DNA from: Streptomyces sp. BK239
Lineage (GTDB): Bacteria; Actinomycetota; Actinomycetes; Streptomycetales; Streptomycetaceae
Length of the DNA: 64,000 nt
NCBI RefSeq assembly: GCF_004217285.1
Contig: NZ_SHKS01000006.1
Span: forward strand, 478,743 to 542,742
Direction of reading: 5' to 3'
The translations under genes and the position numbers were made by a program. Below are positions 24,624 through 32,877 of the stretch, one piece after another (positions within the stretch are counted from its first letter, which is position 1; every line of letters begins with the position of its first letter). The notes below the pieces were generated by a model. That model worked only from the letters and a program-made list of their open reading frames with translations, was not told the origin of the DNA and ran no database searches.

Positions 24624-27482
24624 TCAGCCCGCCGGTACGGCGGCGAGGTCACCCGCCGTCGAGCGGGCGCGCCGGTCGTCCCGCAGGGCCGCGTCCAGCT
24701 CCGCCGCGCCCTTCTCCAGGATCGACGCGGTCGACGCCGGGAGCCTGGTCGACGGCGGCGGGCCGCCACCCGTGTTCGGATCCGACGGCGGCGGGCCGCT
24801 ACCCGTGTTCGGATCCGACGGCGGCGGGCCGCCACCCGTGTTCGGATCCGACGGCGGCGGGCCGCCACCCGTGTTCGGATCCGACGGCGGCGGGCCCGGA
24901 AGGGAGACGCAGTCCGACCTGCCGGACTCGGCCGCGCCGTTGATCGCGGTCACGCAGAACTCGAAGTTCCAGTAGCCGGGGAACAGGAAGGCGATGCCCC
25001 GGCCGGTGTCCTCGGTGACGTACTCGTCGGACGTGAAGGCGCCGCCCTCGGTGACGTTCCGTACCCAGACCCGGTATCCGGCGGCCTCCTTCGAACCCTT
25101 CCAGTCCAGCTGGACGGTCGTGGGATCGACGGCCCTGACCTTCAGGTCCGTCGGCCTGGGCGGTGTGCCCATACCGACGGTGACCGAGCGGGCCACGCCG
25201 GGCATGCCGCCGCCCGCCCGGTTCCAGGTGGCCACCGCGACGAGGTAGTGGTGGCCGGGTTCCAGACCGTCGACGTGCGCCGACCTCCCCTTGACCGCCG
25301 TGCTCCGGAAGAACGCGCCGGGGGTGTCCTTGTCCCAGAGGATGATCTCGTAGCGGTCGATCGTGTCCGTGTGCGGGCCCTTCGGGGCGTCCCAGGACAC
25401 GTCGACGCCCGTGGCGGTGGCACGGGTGACGATCTTCTCGGGCGGGGCCGCGGTCCTGGGGTCCGCGACCGCGCTGACCGTCGGGGACCACGAGGACGTG
25501 CCGTCGTCACCGTTGTCGGTGCGGACCTGGTACTCCCACTTCCAGCCGTCCATGGTCCAGGTCGTGTCGAAACGGTTCGTCGCGACCGGCAGCTCGCTCC
25601 ACACGGCGTTGCCCGCGATCCGGCTGCGGACGGTGTAGCCGTGGGCGCCGAAGACCGGCTTCCAGGTCACCCTGATCCCGCTGGGAACGGCCTCGGCGAC
25701 GAGACCGGACACGGCGGGCGTCGGCCGGGCCGGGACCGTGCGGGGAACGTCGGGCACGAAGCTCCCGATCCCGAAGCGCCGGTGCAGGGTCTGCTCGAAG
25801 GCCCGCGCGATCTGGAACTCGCCCAGGGCGTTGGGGTGCAGACCGTCGTACGCCGCCGGACACGCCTTGGGGGCGCAGTCGTACGAGCCCGCCCAGTCGA
25901 CCGGCTCCACCCGGGAGGTGGGGGTGCTCCAGGACGGGATCGCCCTGGCGAGCATGTCGTTGTACGCGGCGGTCGTGACGGGCAGGTCCTCACGGCCCCC
26001 GATGGCGGACCGCTGGGGAACGTCGGCCACGGCGAACCGCAGGTCGGGTTTGGCGGCCCGCGCGTTGTCGACCAGGGTCTTCACGCTGTCGAGCGTGCCC
26101 TGGGCGCCGCTGACGAACCACCCCATGTCATTGAACCCGAGGCCGACGAGCAGCAGATCGGGCTTGTACTGCGTGACCATCGAGCCGATCAGCTTCTTGT
26201 CCTGGGCCGCCTGGCGCCCCCAGACCGCGAAGTGGTCGCTGTCGAAGTCCTGGTCCACCCCGGCGGCGTACCGGCCCGAGACGGGCGGGTTCTCGACGGA
26301 GGGTTGGGTGGGGGGCTCGCCCTGGAGCGGCGGCACGGCGGGACCGACCGGGTCGGGATGGTTCTTGGTCCCCCTGTACGGGCCGACGAAGTCGACCTCG
26401 ACGTGCTGGCTCCTGAACCACTGCCACAACCGGTAGCGCCAGGTCCAGTCGCCCTCGTCGCCCTGGGACATGGAGTCGCCCACGACCATCACCCGCAGGG
26501 GCGTGGCGGTCCCGCCGATCCCCCGTAGCCGTTCGAGGGCCTCCAGAAGCTTCGGCCCCATCCCCTCCATGCTGCCGGCCATGAACGTGAGCACGTTGCC
26601 GAAGGCCTTGATCCTGGTGGCGAAGTGCCGCAGGGAGACCTGGATCCGCGTGATCAGGGAGGTGGTGCCGGCAGCGGCCCAGTTCATCAGCTGTCCGGCG
26701 AAGGCCCCGCCGACCGCGCCCCACATCGCGACGGCCAACGCCTCCTTCCAGACCTCGGCGTCGCCGAGCGACCTTCCGTCGAAATAGGCGTTCATCAGCT
26801 CGCCGACGAGCGAGCCGAGCGCGCCGCCCACGGCTCCGCACACCGGGGCGGCCGCGGGCGCACCCACGTTGAAGGCGAGCAGGCACACCGCCGAGGACGC
26901 GATGGTGATGCCCAGAGAGACGCCGGCGGCGATCCACTTCTGCCACCAGTTCGCCGCGGTGCCGATGTCGCCCGCCGGGGCGATCAGCACGATGCTGTCG
27001 TCGACGGCGTGCACCTGCCCGTCGAAGTCGGGGCCTCCTCCCTGGGGCGGGTAAACCCCGACGCTGTCGCGCTGGGCGCGCTTGGTGAACGACTCCGCCA
27101 GGCTCATTCCCGCGCGCTGGTCGGCCTGCGTGTCCTCGACCAGCGTCCTGATCAGGTCGCGGGTCTGCTGGCGGCGTTCCGGCACGTGGAAATCGAAGGC
27201 CATGACGAGGTCGTCGTCGCTCTTCGCGAGCGGGCGAAGGGCCCCGGCGTCCTGCGCGCAGCCCATGCGCAGGGTCACGGGCCCGCCGTCGCCGGAATCG
27301 GCGGTGAAGGAAGTGGCATGTGTGGCGCACGCCTTGGCCGGCGCGGCCTCGGGGCCCTGGGCCGCGGCGGGCTCGGCGGCCGTGGTGAACATCAGCGCCA
27401 GTGAGACCAGCAGAACCAGTAATCCGTCACTCACGGAGCGTCGCGCCCCGCGTCTCTTGCGTAACACTCCTGAAGTGCGCAC
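24624..27482 (-). CDS. Large secreted SGNH/GDSL hydrolase with fibronectin III repeats
   Basis: Exported protein of 952 residues. The GTG at 27482 is chosen because AAGGGAG lies seven nt upstream. After the signal ('DGLLVLLVSLALMFTTAAEPAAAQG') comes a region with two Gly/Ala-rich hydrophobic segments (about 165-265). The SGNH domain has block I 'VVGDSMSQG' (Ser337), 'GLGFNDMGW' and 'DGLHPNALGE' (Asp546, His549), a full catalytic set. Three fibronectin III-like domains follow from about residue 575 to 860 ('IRVTWKPVFGAHGYTV', 'VDVSWDAPKGP', 'VQLDWKGSKEAAGY'), then an 11-residue Pro-rich repeat. Such enzymes are esterases or lipases; the substrate is unknown. No carbohydrate-binding module is recognised. 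Confidence 0.85.
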   Translation of the reverse strand: MRTSGVLRKRRGARRSVSDGLLVLLVSLALMFTTAAEPAAAQGPEAAPAKACATHATSFTADSGDGGPVTLRMGCAQDAGALRPLAKSDDDLVMAFDFHVPERRQQTRDLIRTLVEDTQADQRAGMSLAESFTKRAQRDSVGVYPPQGGGPDFDGQVHAVDDSIVLIAPAGDIGTAANWWQKWIAAGVSLGITIASSAVCLLAFNVGAPAAAPVCGAVGGALGSLVGELMNAYFDGRSLGDAEVWKEALAVAMWGAVGGAFAGQLMNWAAAGTTSLITRIQVSLRHFATRIKAFGNVLTFMAGSMEGMGPKLLEALERLRGIGGTATPLRVMVVGDSMSQGDEGDWTWRYRLWQWFRSQHVEVDFVGPYRGTKNHPDPVGPAVPPLQGEPPTQPSVENPPVSGRYAAGVDQDFDSDHFAVWGRQAAQDKKLIGSMVTQYKPDLLLVGLGFNDMGWFVSGAQGTLDSVKTLVDNARAAKPDLRFAVADVPQRSAIGGREDLPVTTAAYNDMLARAIPSWSTPTSRVEPVDWAGSYDCAPKACPAAYDGLHPNALGEFQIARAFEQTLHRRFGIGSFVPDVPRTVPARPTPAVSGLVAEAVPSGIRVTWKPVFGAHGYTVRSRIAGNAVWSELPVATNRFDTTWTMDGWKWEYQVRTDNGDDGTSSWSPTVSAVADPRTAAPPEKIVTRATATGVDVSWDAPKGPHTDTIDRYEIILWDKDTPGAFFRSTAVKGRSAHVDGLEPGHHYLVAVATWNRAGGGMPGVARSVTVGMGTPPRPTDLKVRAVDPTTVQLDWKGSKEAAGYRVWVRNVTEGGAFTSDEYVTEDTGRGIAFLFPGYWNFEFCVTAINGAAESGRSDCVSLPGPPPSDPNTGGGPPPSDPNTGGGPPPSDPNTGSGPPPSDPNTGGGPPPSTRLPASTASILEKGAAELDAALRDDRRARSTAGDLAAVPAG
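24754..24885. repeat. 33-bp in-frame tandem repeat, four copies
   Basis: Four near-perfect 33-nt copies at 24754, 24787, 24820 and 24853, plus a partial fifth, encode GGPPPSDPNTG-type units near the C-terminus of the SGNH protein. One copy differs by a single base (Gly to Ser). The array is nearly homogeneous, so copy number may vary among strains. Confidence 0.9.
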
Positions 27483-27773
27483 GTCGGCGCTCCCTTCGCA
27501 TTCCTTGAGGGCGGACTCCGGCAGGCGCGTGAAGCAGCGCTTCCCACGGGCGTCGCGCCCGGCCGCGGGTCCTGGATCGGCAACGCCGGCGATCTTTCCG
27601 CGAGAGCGGGCCGCCCCACAACGAGCCTGAGCGCAAGAAAGAGGGCAGCACCGGGCGCGCTCGGACCGAGGAGGCGCCAGGGCCCCGATGGCAGGGTGGG
27701 CTGACAAGGCGTACGACGGAAGGGCAGGTGCGGGGTCCGCGCGTGTGGCCCCGCCTGATCTTCAGGAGGAGTC

Positions 27774-28142
27774 ATGACCCAGCCCGGAACCATGCCGGCC
27801 ATGAGCAAGGAGATGCGGGACTGCCTCGATGCGTGCATGGCCTGCCACAACATGTGCGAGGAGACCATGAACTCCTGCATGCAGATGGGCGGACAGGCCC
27901 AGATGCAGGGACTGGTCATGCGCGCGCTCATCGACTGCTCGGAGACGACCCGTATGTGCGCCGACATGATGATGCGGCGCTCGCCCATGGCGGCCGAGAT
28001 GTGCGCGCTGTGCGCCAGGGCGTGCGACCTGTGCGCCGAGGCGTGTATGTCCGTGCCCGGCGACCAGCAGATGATGCGCTGCGCCGAGGCATGTCGCCGC
28101 TGCGCCGACATGTGCCGTGCGATGGCGGGCGCGACGATGTGA
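27774..28142 (+). CDS. Cys-rich four-helix-bundle copper storage protein (Csp-like)
   Basis: Small protein of 122 residues with 16 Cys and many Met, arranged as CxxxC and CxxC helices: 'DCLDACMACHNMCEE', 'MCALCARACDLCAEACM', 'RCAEACRRCADMC'. This is the four-helix-bundle copper storage (Csp, formerly DUF326) pattern, in which Cys lining the bundle bind many Cu(I). No signal or Tat peptide is visible, so it should be cytosolic (Csp3-type). ATG at 27774 follows AGGAGG. The 50 nt upstream contain GCGGGG...CCCCGC symmetry (about 27730-27755), which might bind a metal regulator. Stored metal is inferred from family. Confidence 0.88.
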   Translation: MTQPGTMPAMSKEMRDCLDACMACHNMCEETMNSCMQMGGQAQMQGLVMRALIDCSETTRMCADMMMRRSPMAAEMCALCARACDLCAEACMSVPGDQQMMRCAEACRRCADMCRAMAGATM

Positions 28143-28152
28143 GCCGCCCCGT

Positions 28153-28199
28153 ACGCGACCGAGGGCGCCCCGGGGAATCCGGGGCGCCCTCGGTCGCGT
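28153..28199. terminator. 21-bp perfect hairpin between csp-like gene and LCP gene
   Basis: Arms 28153-28173 and 28179-28199 are perfectly complementary (start ACGCGACCGAGGG, end CCCTCGGTCGCGT) with a 5-nt loop, between convergent genes. One of the strongest hairpins in the window. Confidence 0.85.
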
Positions 28200-28205
28200 G
28201 GAGGC

Positions 28206-29483
28206 TCAGTTGCCGGAGACGGTCACCTTCTCGTCGTTCTTCAGCTCCTTGACCAGCTGCTGCACCTTCGTCTTGTCCCAGACGAGGTTGCCGCCGGTGG
28301 AGCCGGAGATCGGCATGTTCATCGACTTGCCGTCGCCGCCGCTGACGCCCTTCATCGCCCAGAACATCGACCCCAGGTCGTACAGACCCATGTCCTTGTC
28401 GACGATCAGGGAGTCCAGGCCCGCGCCCATGGTCGGGTAGAGCTTGAACGGGTTGAGGATCGTGCCCGGGGTGGCGACCTGGTTGGCGAGGGCGGAGAGG
28501 AACTTCTGCTGGTTCTTCGTGCGGTCCAGGTCGGAGCCGGCGAGCGCGTAGCGGGTGCGGACGAAGGCGAGGGCCTGCTGCCCGTCCAGGGTCTGCTTGC
28601 CCTTCTTGAAGTCGGCGCCGGACTTGGTGTCCTTGATGTCCTGCGGGATGTCCATCTCGACGCCGCCGACCGCGTCCACGATGTTCGCGAAACCGGCGAA
28701 GCCGATCTCGACGTAGTGGTCGATGCGCAGGCCGGTGTTGAACTCCACGGTGCGCACCAGCAGCTCGGGGCCGTCCTCCGCGTACGCCGCGTTCAGCTTC
28801 ACGTGCCTGCCGGTGCCCTTGTAGGTCTTGCCGGAGTCGGAGCCGACGAAGGACGGTATCTCCACGTCGGAGTCACGGGGCAGCGAGACCAGGGTGTCGC
28901 CGTTGGAACCGGTGTGCAGGATCATCATCGAGTCGGTCCGCTTGCCCTCGGCGGAACCGGTGTGCAGCTTCTTCTTGTCCTCGGCGGTCATGCCCGCGCG
29001 GCTGTCGGAGCCGACGATCAGGTAGTTGGTGCCCTCGCCCGCCTCGGGCCGGTCGATGACCTTCGACAGGTCGACCTCGCGGTGCAGCTTGGAGTCGGCC
29101 CAGAAGTACGTGCCGACGGTCGTCACCACCAGCACGGTGACGAGGCTGATCGCCGTCCACTTGATGCGGCGCCGCCAGTTCGGCGCGGGACGCGGGTCGC
29201 TGTATCTGCCGGGGGCGCCGCCGTCGGAGCCGCCGCCTCCGTAGACCTGGCCCGTGTTGTAGCCGCTGTCGTACCCGGTGTTCCTCGCGTTGGTGTAGTC
29301 GCCGTATCCCTGTCCGTCGACGTACGACGGCTGCTGCGGGACGCCGGGGCTGTTCGGCGGGGCGGCGGGGCCCCGGCGGACCTGCCGCATGACGCGCGCG
29401 CTCTCCGGCTGTGCGTTCGCGCTGCCGCTTCCGTACCGGTTGCCGCGGTCGTCGTCCGACCATCCCTCGGGCCACTCGTTCAT
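28206..29483 (-). CDS. LytR-CpsA-Psr (LCP) family protein 1
   Basis: Envelope glycopolymer ligase-type protein of 425 residues. A long Gln/Gly/Tyr-rich cytoplasmic region precedes one TM helix (about 113-133, 'WTAISLVTVLVVTTVGTYFWA'). The LCP domain has 'NYLIVGSDSRAGM', 'RTDSMMILHT', 'LVSLPRDSDVEIP', 'KLNAAYAEDGPELLVRTVE' and 'ALAFVRTRYALAGSDLDRTKNQQKFL', including the Arg/Asp residues that contact pyrophosphate lipids. It ends right after the domain without a LytR_C domain, unlike two others in this cluster. The start lacks a ribosome site; ATG at 29483 gives the most sensible N-terminus. Confidence 0.9.
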   Translation of the reverse strand: MNEWPEGWSDDDRGNRYGSGSANAQPESARVMRQVRRGPAAPPNSPGVPQQPSYVDGQGYGDYTNARNTGYDSGYNTGQVYGGGGSDGGAPGRYSDPRPAPNWRRRIKWTAISLVTVLVVTTVGTYFWADSKLHREVDLSKVIDRPEAGEGTNYLIVGSDSRAGMTAEDKKKLHTGSAEGKRTDSMMILHTGSNGDTLVSLPRDSDVEIPSFVGSDSGKTYKGTGRHVKLNAAYAEDGPELLVRTVEFNTGLRIDHYVEIGFAGFANIVDAVGGVEMDIPQDIKDTKSGADFKKGKQTLDGQQALAFVRTRYALAGSDLDRTKNQQKFLSALANQVATPGTILNPFKLYPTMGAGLDSLIVDKDMGLYDLGSMFWAMKGVSGGDGKSMNMPISGSTGGNLVWDKTKVQQLVKELKNDEKVTVSGN

Positions 29484-29590
29484 GCGGACCAGTGTGCAGG
29501 GCACAGCGGTGTGCCTTACAAGGGGCGTCGGAGAATCAGGGCCCCGCTGTTGCGAAGCTGACACAAAATCCCGGCTCGTCCGCCTCGGCA

Positions 29591-29596
29591 TAGGGT
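29591..29596 (+). promoter_or_regulatory. -10 immediately upstream of thioesterase start
   Basis: TAGGGT ends seven nt before the ATG at 29604. The intervening GGAGGAC also looks like a ribosome site, but a transcript starting about 29603 would exclude it. Confidence 0.45.
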
Positions 29597-29603
29597 GGAG
29601 GAC

Positions 29604-30161
29604 ATGACAGACCAGGTCACCGCAGTGGACTCGGGCAGCTCGGGCATCCCGGGTAAGCCCACGTCCGCGTCCCGCACCACGCTCAGCCACATCATGACGC
29701 ACAACGACACCAACCTGCTGGGGACGGTGCACGGCGGGGTGATCATGAAGCTCGTCGACGACGCCGCGGGGGCCGTGGCCGGCCGGCACTCGGGCGGGCC
29801 CGCCGTCACGGCGTCCATGGACGAGATGGCGTTCCTGGAGCCGGTCCGCGTCGGCGACCTGGTCCATGTGAAGGCGCAGGTGAACTGGACCGGCCGGACC
29901 TCCATGGAGGTGGGCGTGCGGGTCATGGCCGAACGGTGGAACGAGTCCGCCCCGGCCACCCAGGTCGGCTCCGCCTACCTGGTCTTCGCCGCCGTGGACG
30001 CCGACGGCAAGCCGCGCCGGGTGCCGCCGGTCCTCCCGGAGACCGACCGCGACCGGCGGCGCTGCCAGGAGGCCCAGATCCGCCGCACCCACCGGCTGGC
30101 GCGCCGCCGCGCGATCCTGGACCTGCGCGCCCGCCGGGCAGCGGAGGGCTTCGAGGACTGA
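29604..30161 (+). CDS. Hotdog-fold acyl-CoA thioesterase
   Basis: Thioesterase of 185 residues with the acyl-CoA hydrolase signature 'HNDTNLLGTVHGGVIMKLVDDAAG' (Asn37, His43-Gly44-Gly45, Asp52) and 'MDEMAFLEPVRVGDLVHVKAQV', matching the YciA/cytosolic long-chain thioesterase type. The Arg-rich C-terminal tail of about 40 residues is outside the fold. GTG at 29595 in the same frame is an alternative start. It sits alone between two LCP genes. Confidence 0.92.
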   Translation: MTDQVTAVDSGSSGIPGKPTSASRTTLSHIMTHNDTNLLGTVHGGVIMKLVDDAAGAVAGRHSGGPAVTASMDEMAFLEPVRVGDLVHVKAQVNWTGRTSMEVGVRVMAERWNESAPATQVGSAYLVFAAVDADGKPRRVPPVLPETDRDRRRCQEAQIRRTHRLARRRAILDLRARRAAEGFED

Positions 30162-30180
30162 CACACCGGTGCACGGCCGG

Positions 30181-30210
30181 TGAGCGGGCCCCCAGGGGCG
30201 GGCCCGCTCA
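30181..30210. terminator. Hairpin between thioesterase and LCP 2
   Basis: TGAGCGGGCCC (30181-30191) pairs with GGGCCCGCTCA (30200-30210); the right arm includes the stop codon of the convergent LCP gene. Confidence 0.7.
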
Positions 30211-31683
30211 GGAGCAGTCCACCTCGTCGCCCCGCACCACCCTCGACTCGCCCGGCCCGGGGGTCGCGCCGCGCACCTTGCGGACCTCGCGGAAGTCCGT
30301 GCCCACCGTCACCTTCAGCGTGGGGCCCAGTCCGGGGACGGGCCGCAGGGCGCTGCCGGGGAGGGCGGCGGACAGGGAGCGGGCGGAGCGGTCCCACCGG
30401 GGGTCGTAGCTGATGACCGTCCGTGTGACGGCCCGGTCGGGGGCGGGGATCGGACGGCCGGTGGCGCGGAAGCCGGTGGCCGCGAGCTCCCGGTCGACCC
30501 GTTTGGCCAGGCCAGGCGTGGGCGTGCCGTTCTCCACCTGGACGCTGATCTCCTGCGGCGGCACCTCGACGGAGGCGACCGGGGCGGGGGGCGCCGGGGC
30601 GGCGGTGGCGAGCGGCTTGTCCTCGCGCAGCAGCCGGAAGACGCGCTCCGCTTTGGCGGTGTCCCACTTCAGGGTCGAGCCGATGCCCTTCACGACGTGT
30701 CCCATCTCACCGATCGGGACGGTCGTGAACTCCGAGGAGGCCGGGGAGAACGTGCGCATCGCCCGCCCGAGGCCGAGCAGCTCGTCCGCGCCGAAGTCGC
30801 GGTCGGCCCGGACGGAGCCGAGGGCGGCGCGGGCCACGTCCCGGAACTTGAGCGGGTTGAGCAGCAGGCCGGAGGAGGTGGCGCGGTCGACGAGGGCGGC
30901 CAGGAAGCGCTGCTGGCGTTTCATCCGGCCGAGGTCGGAGGCGGCGTCGAGGTGCCGGGAGCGCACGTACTGCAGGGCGGCGCCGCCCGTCAGGGTGTGG
31001 GTCCCGGGCGGGAGGTCCAGGCCGGTGTAGGTGTCCTTCAGGGAGCGGGTGGTGCACACCTTGACCCCGCCGAGAGCGTCGACCGTCCGCATGAAGCTGG
31101 TGAAGTCGACCTCCAGGTAGTGGTCGATCTTCACCCGGGTCATGTGCTCGACCGTCCGCACGGTGAGCTGCGGGCCGCCCTCCGCGTACGCCGCGTTGAT
31201 CTTGAGGGGGTGTCCGTGGTGCGGGCGGCCGCTGAGCTGGTCGACGTGGGCGGGCGTCTCGGCGTACGAGTCGCGCGGCAGGCTGACCACGCTCGCCCGC
31301 TCCCGGTCCTCCGAGATGTGCAGGATCATGATCGTGTCGGTGCAGTGGCAGGGCGCTCCGCCCAGCCGGTAGCGCCGGCGCTCCGCCTCCGAGACGCGGT
31401 CGCGGCCGTCGGTGCCGACGAGCAGCACGTTCATGCCGTGACCGGCCTGCGGGCGGTTCTTCATGTCCTTGAAGGCGTCGACGCGGACGATGTTCGCGTC
31501 GAGGCTGCTGACCACCGAGTGGCCGATGCCCGCCGAGGCGAGGATCACGACCGAGAGGGTCGTCGCCGCCCGCATGGCCCAGCGCGGGCGTCTGCGCCGG
31601 ACGGGCGAACGCGCCGCGCGCCGCGGGGGCTGCGGGCGGCGTGCGGGCCGGGAGGCGGGGGACCGGGGCGGGGTGGGGGGCAT
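30208..31683 (-). CDS. LytR-CpsA-Psr (LCP) family protein 2, with LytR_C domain
   Basis: LCP protein of 491 residues. A short Arg/Pro-rich N-terminus leads to one TM helix (about 36-56). The catalytic domain includes 'MNVLLVGTDGRDRV', 'CTDTIMILHIS', 'VVSLPRDSYAETP', 'KINAAYAEGGPQLTVRTVE' and 'ALQYVRSRHLDAASDLGRMKRQQRFL'. A C-terminal LytR_C-type domain begins near 'ISVQVENGTPTPGLAKRV'. ATG at 31683 follows GGAGGTG at seven nt. A CHC between conserved blocks 1 and 2 is unusual among its neighbours. Confidence 0.92.
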   Translation of the reverse strand: MPPTPPRSPASRPARRPQPPRRAARSPVRRRRPRWAMRAATTLSVVILASAGIGHSVVSSLDANIVRVDAFKDMKNRPQAGHGMNVLLVGTDGRDRVSEAERRRYRLGGAPCHCTDTIMILHISEDRERASVVSLPRDSYAETPAHVDQLSGRPHHGHPLKINAAYAEGGPQLTVRTVEHMTRVKIDHYLEVDFTSFMRTVDALGGVKVCTTRSLKDTYTGLDLPPGTHTLTGGAALQYVRSRHLDAASDLGRMKRQQRFLAALVDRATSSGLLLNPLKFRDVARAALGSVRADRDFGADELLGLGRAMRTFSPASSEFTTVPIGEMGHVVKGIGSTLKWDTAKAERVFRLLREDKPLATAAPAPPAPVASVEVPPQEISVQVENGTPTPGLAKRVDRELAATGFRATGRPIPAPDRAVTRTVISYDPRWDRSARSLSAALPGSALRPVPGLGPTLKVTVGTDFREVRKVRGATPGPGESRVVRGDEVDCS

Positions 31684-31815
31684 GCGGGACACCTCCGGGC
31701 TGCGGCCGTACGAGGGGGAACCGTGAGCACCGTAGGCCCATACGATCTGTAGCCCGGCGTACCGCCACCGGCGGGGCGCACCGGTGTCCCCCGTTCGCGG
31801 TAACGTGAGGGCCCT

Positions 31816-32859
31816 ATGAACGCCAAGTCCGACGTGCAGCTCCCCGCCGTGTCCGTCATCATGCCCGTCCTCAACGAGGAGCGGCATCTGCGCGGAGCCG
31901 TCCAAGCGATCCTCGCGCAGGAGTACGCCGGCGAGATGGAGGTCGTGATCGCCCTCGGTCCGTCCACGGACCGCACGGACGAGATCGCCGCCGAGCTCGT
32001 GGCCGAGACCGCGTCCCTGAGCAACAAGCGGGTGCACACCGTGCCCAACCCGACGGGCCGTACGCCCGCCGCGCTCAACGCCGCGATCAAGGCCTCCCGG
32101 CATCCGGTCGTCGTCCGGGTCGACGGGCACGGGATGCTCTCCCCGGACTACATCGCCACCGCGGTGCGCCTGCTGGAGGAGACCGGCGCGCAGAACGTGG
32201 GCGGGATCATGCACGCCGAGGGCGAGAACGACTGGGAGCGGGCCGTCGCCGCCGCGATGACCTCGAAGATCGGCGTCGGCAACGCCGCGTTCCACACCGG
32301 CGGCCAGGCGGGTCCCGCCGAGACGGTGTACCTCGGGGTGTTCCGGCGGGAGGCGCTGGAGCGGCAGGGCGGCTACAACGAGGAGTTCATCCGCGCCCAG
32401 GACTGGGAGCTGAACTTCCGTATCCGGGAGGCCGGCGGGCTGATCTGGTTCTCGCCCGAGCTGAGGGTGTCCTACCGGCCGCGGCCCACCGTGCGGGCTC
32501 TGGCCAAGCAGTACAAGGACTACGGGCGCTGGCGGCACGTCGTCGCCCGCTACCACGCGGGCTCCATCAACCTGCGCTACCTCGCCCCGCCGACGGCGGT
32601 GTGCGCGATCGCGGCCGGTGTGCTCGTCGGTGCTCTGGTGACGCCGGCCGGTTTCGTGATCCCGGCCGGATACCTCGCGGCGATCGTCGCGGGGTCGGCG
32701 CCGGCCGGGAAGGGCCTGCCGCTGAAGGCGCGGCTGCGGATCCCCGTGGCCCTCGCCACCATGCACATGTCGTGGGGGTACGGCTTCCTGACCAGCCCGA
32801 GGGCGCTGGCGAGGAAGGTCATCGCCTCCCGCCGCCCGGCGGTCCTCAGCACCACCTAG
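31816..32859 (+). CDS. GT2 glycosyltransferase with C-terminal membrane segments
   Basis: Family 2 glycosyltransferase of 347 residues. N-terminal 'VSVIMPVLNEERHLRGAVQAILAQ' is the nucleotide-sugar domain; 'VVVRVDGHGMLSPDYI' contains the metal region and 'IRAQDWELNFRIREAGG' the acceptor/catalytic part. Two hydrophobic stretches near residues 258-295 suggest membrane attachment. ATG at 31816 follows GTGAGGG. Between LCP genes it is likely part of wall glycopolymer synthesis; donor and acceptor are not readable. Confidence 0.92.
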   Translation: MNAKSDVQLPAVSVIMPVLNEERHLRGAVQAILAQEYAGEMEVVIALGPSTDRTDEIAAELVAETASLSNKRVHTVPNPTGRTPAALNAAIKASRHPVVVRVDGHGMLSPDYIATAVRLLEETGAQNVGGIMHAEGENDWERAVAAAMTSKIGVGNAAFHTGGQAGPAETVYLGVFRREALERQGGYNEEFIRAQDWELNFRIREAGGLIWFSPELRVSYRPRPTVRALAKQYKDYGRWRHVVARYHAGSINLRYLAPPTAVCAIAAGVLVGALVTPAGFVIPAGYLAAIVAGSAPAGKGLPLKARLRIPVALATMHMSWGYGFLTSPRALARKVIASRRPAVLSTT

Positions 32860-32877
32860 TGCCGCGACGGGCCCGGG

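Noticed and set aside
27730..27755. CsoR operator upstream of the copper-storage gene
   Set aside because: GC symmetry is present but the TA-flanked G/C-tract layout of known CsoR sites is not clear, so it is not listed as a site.
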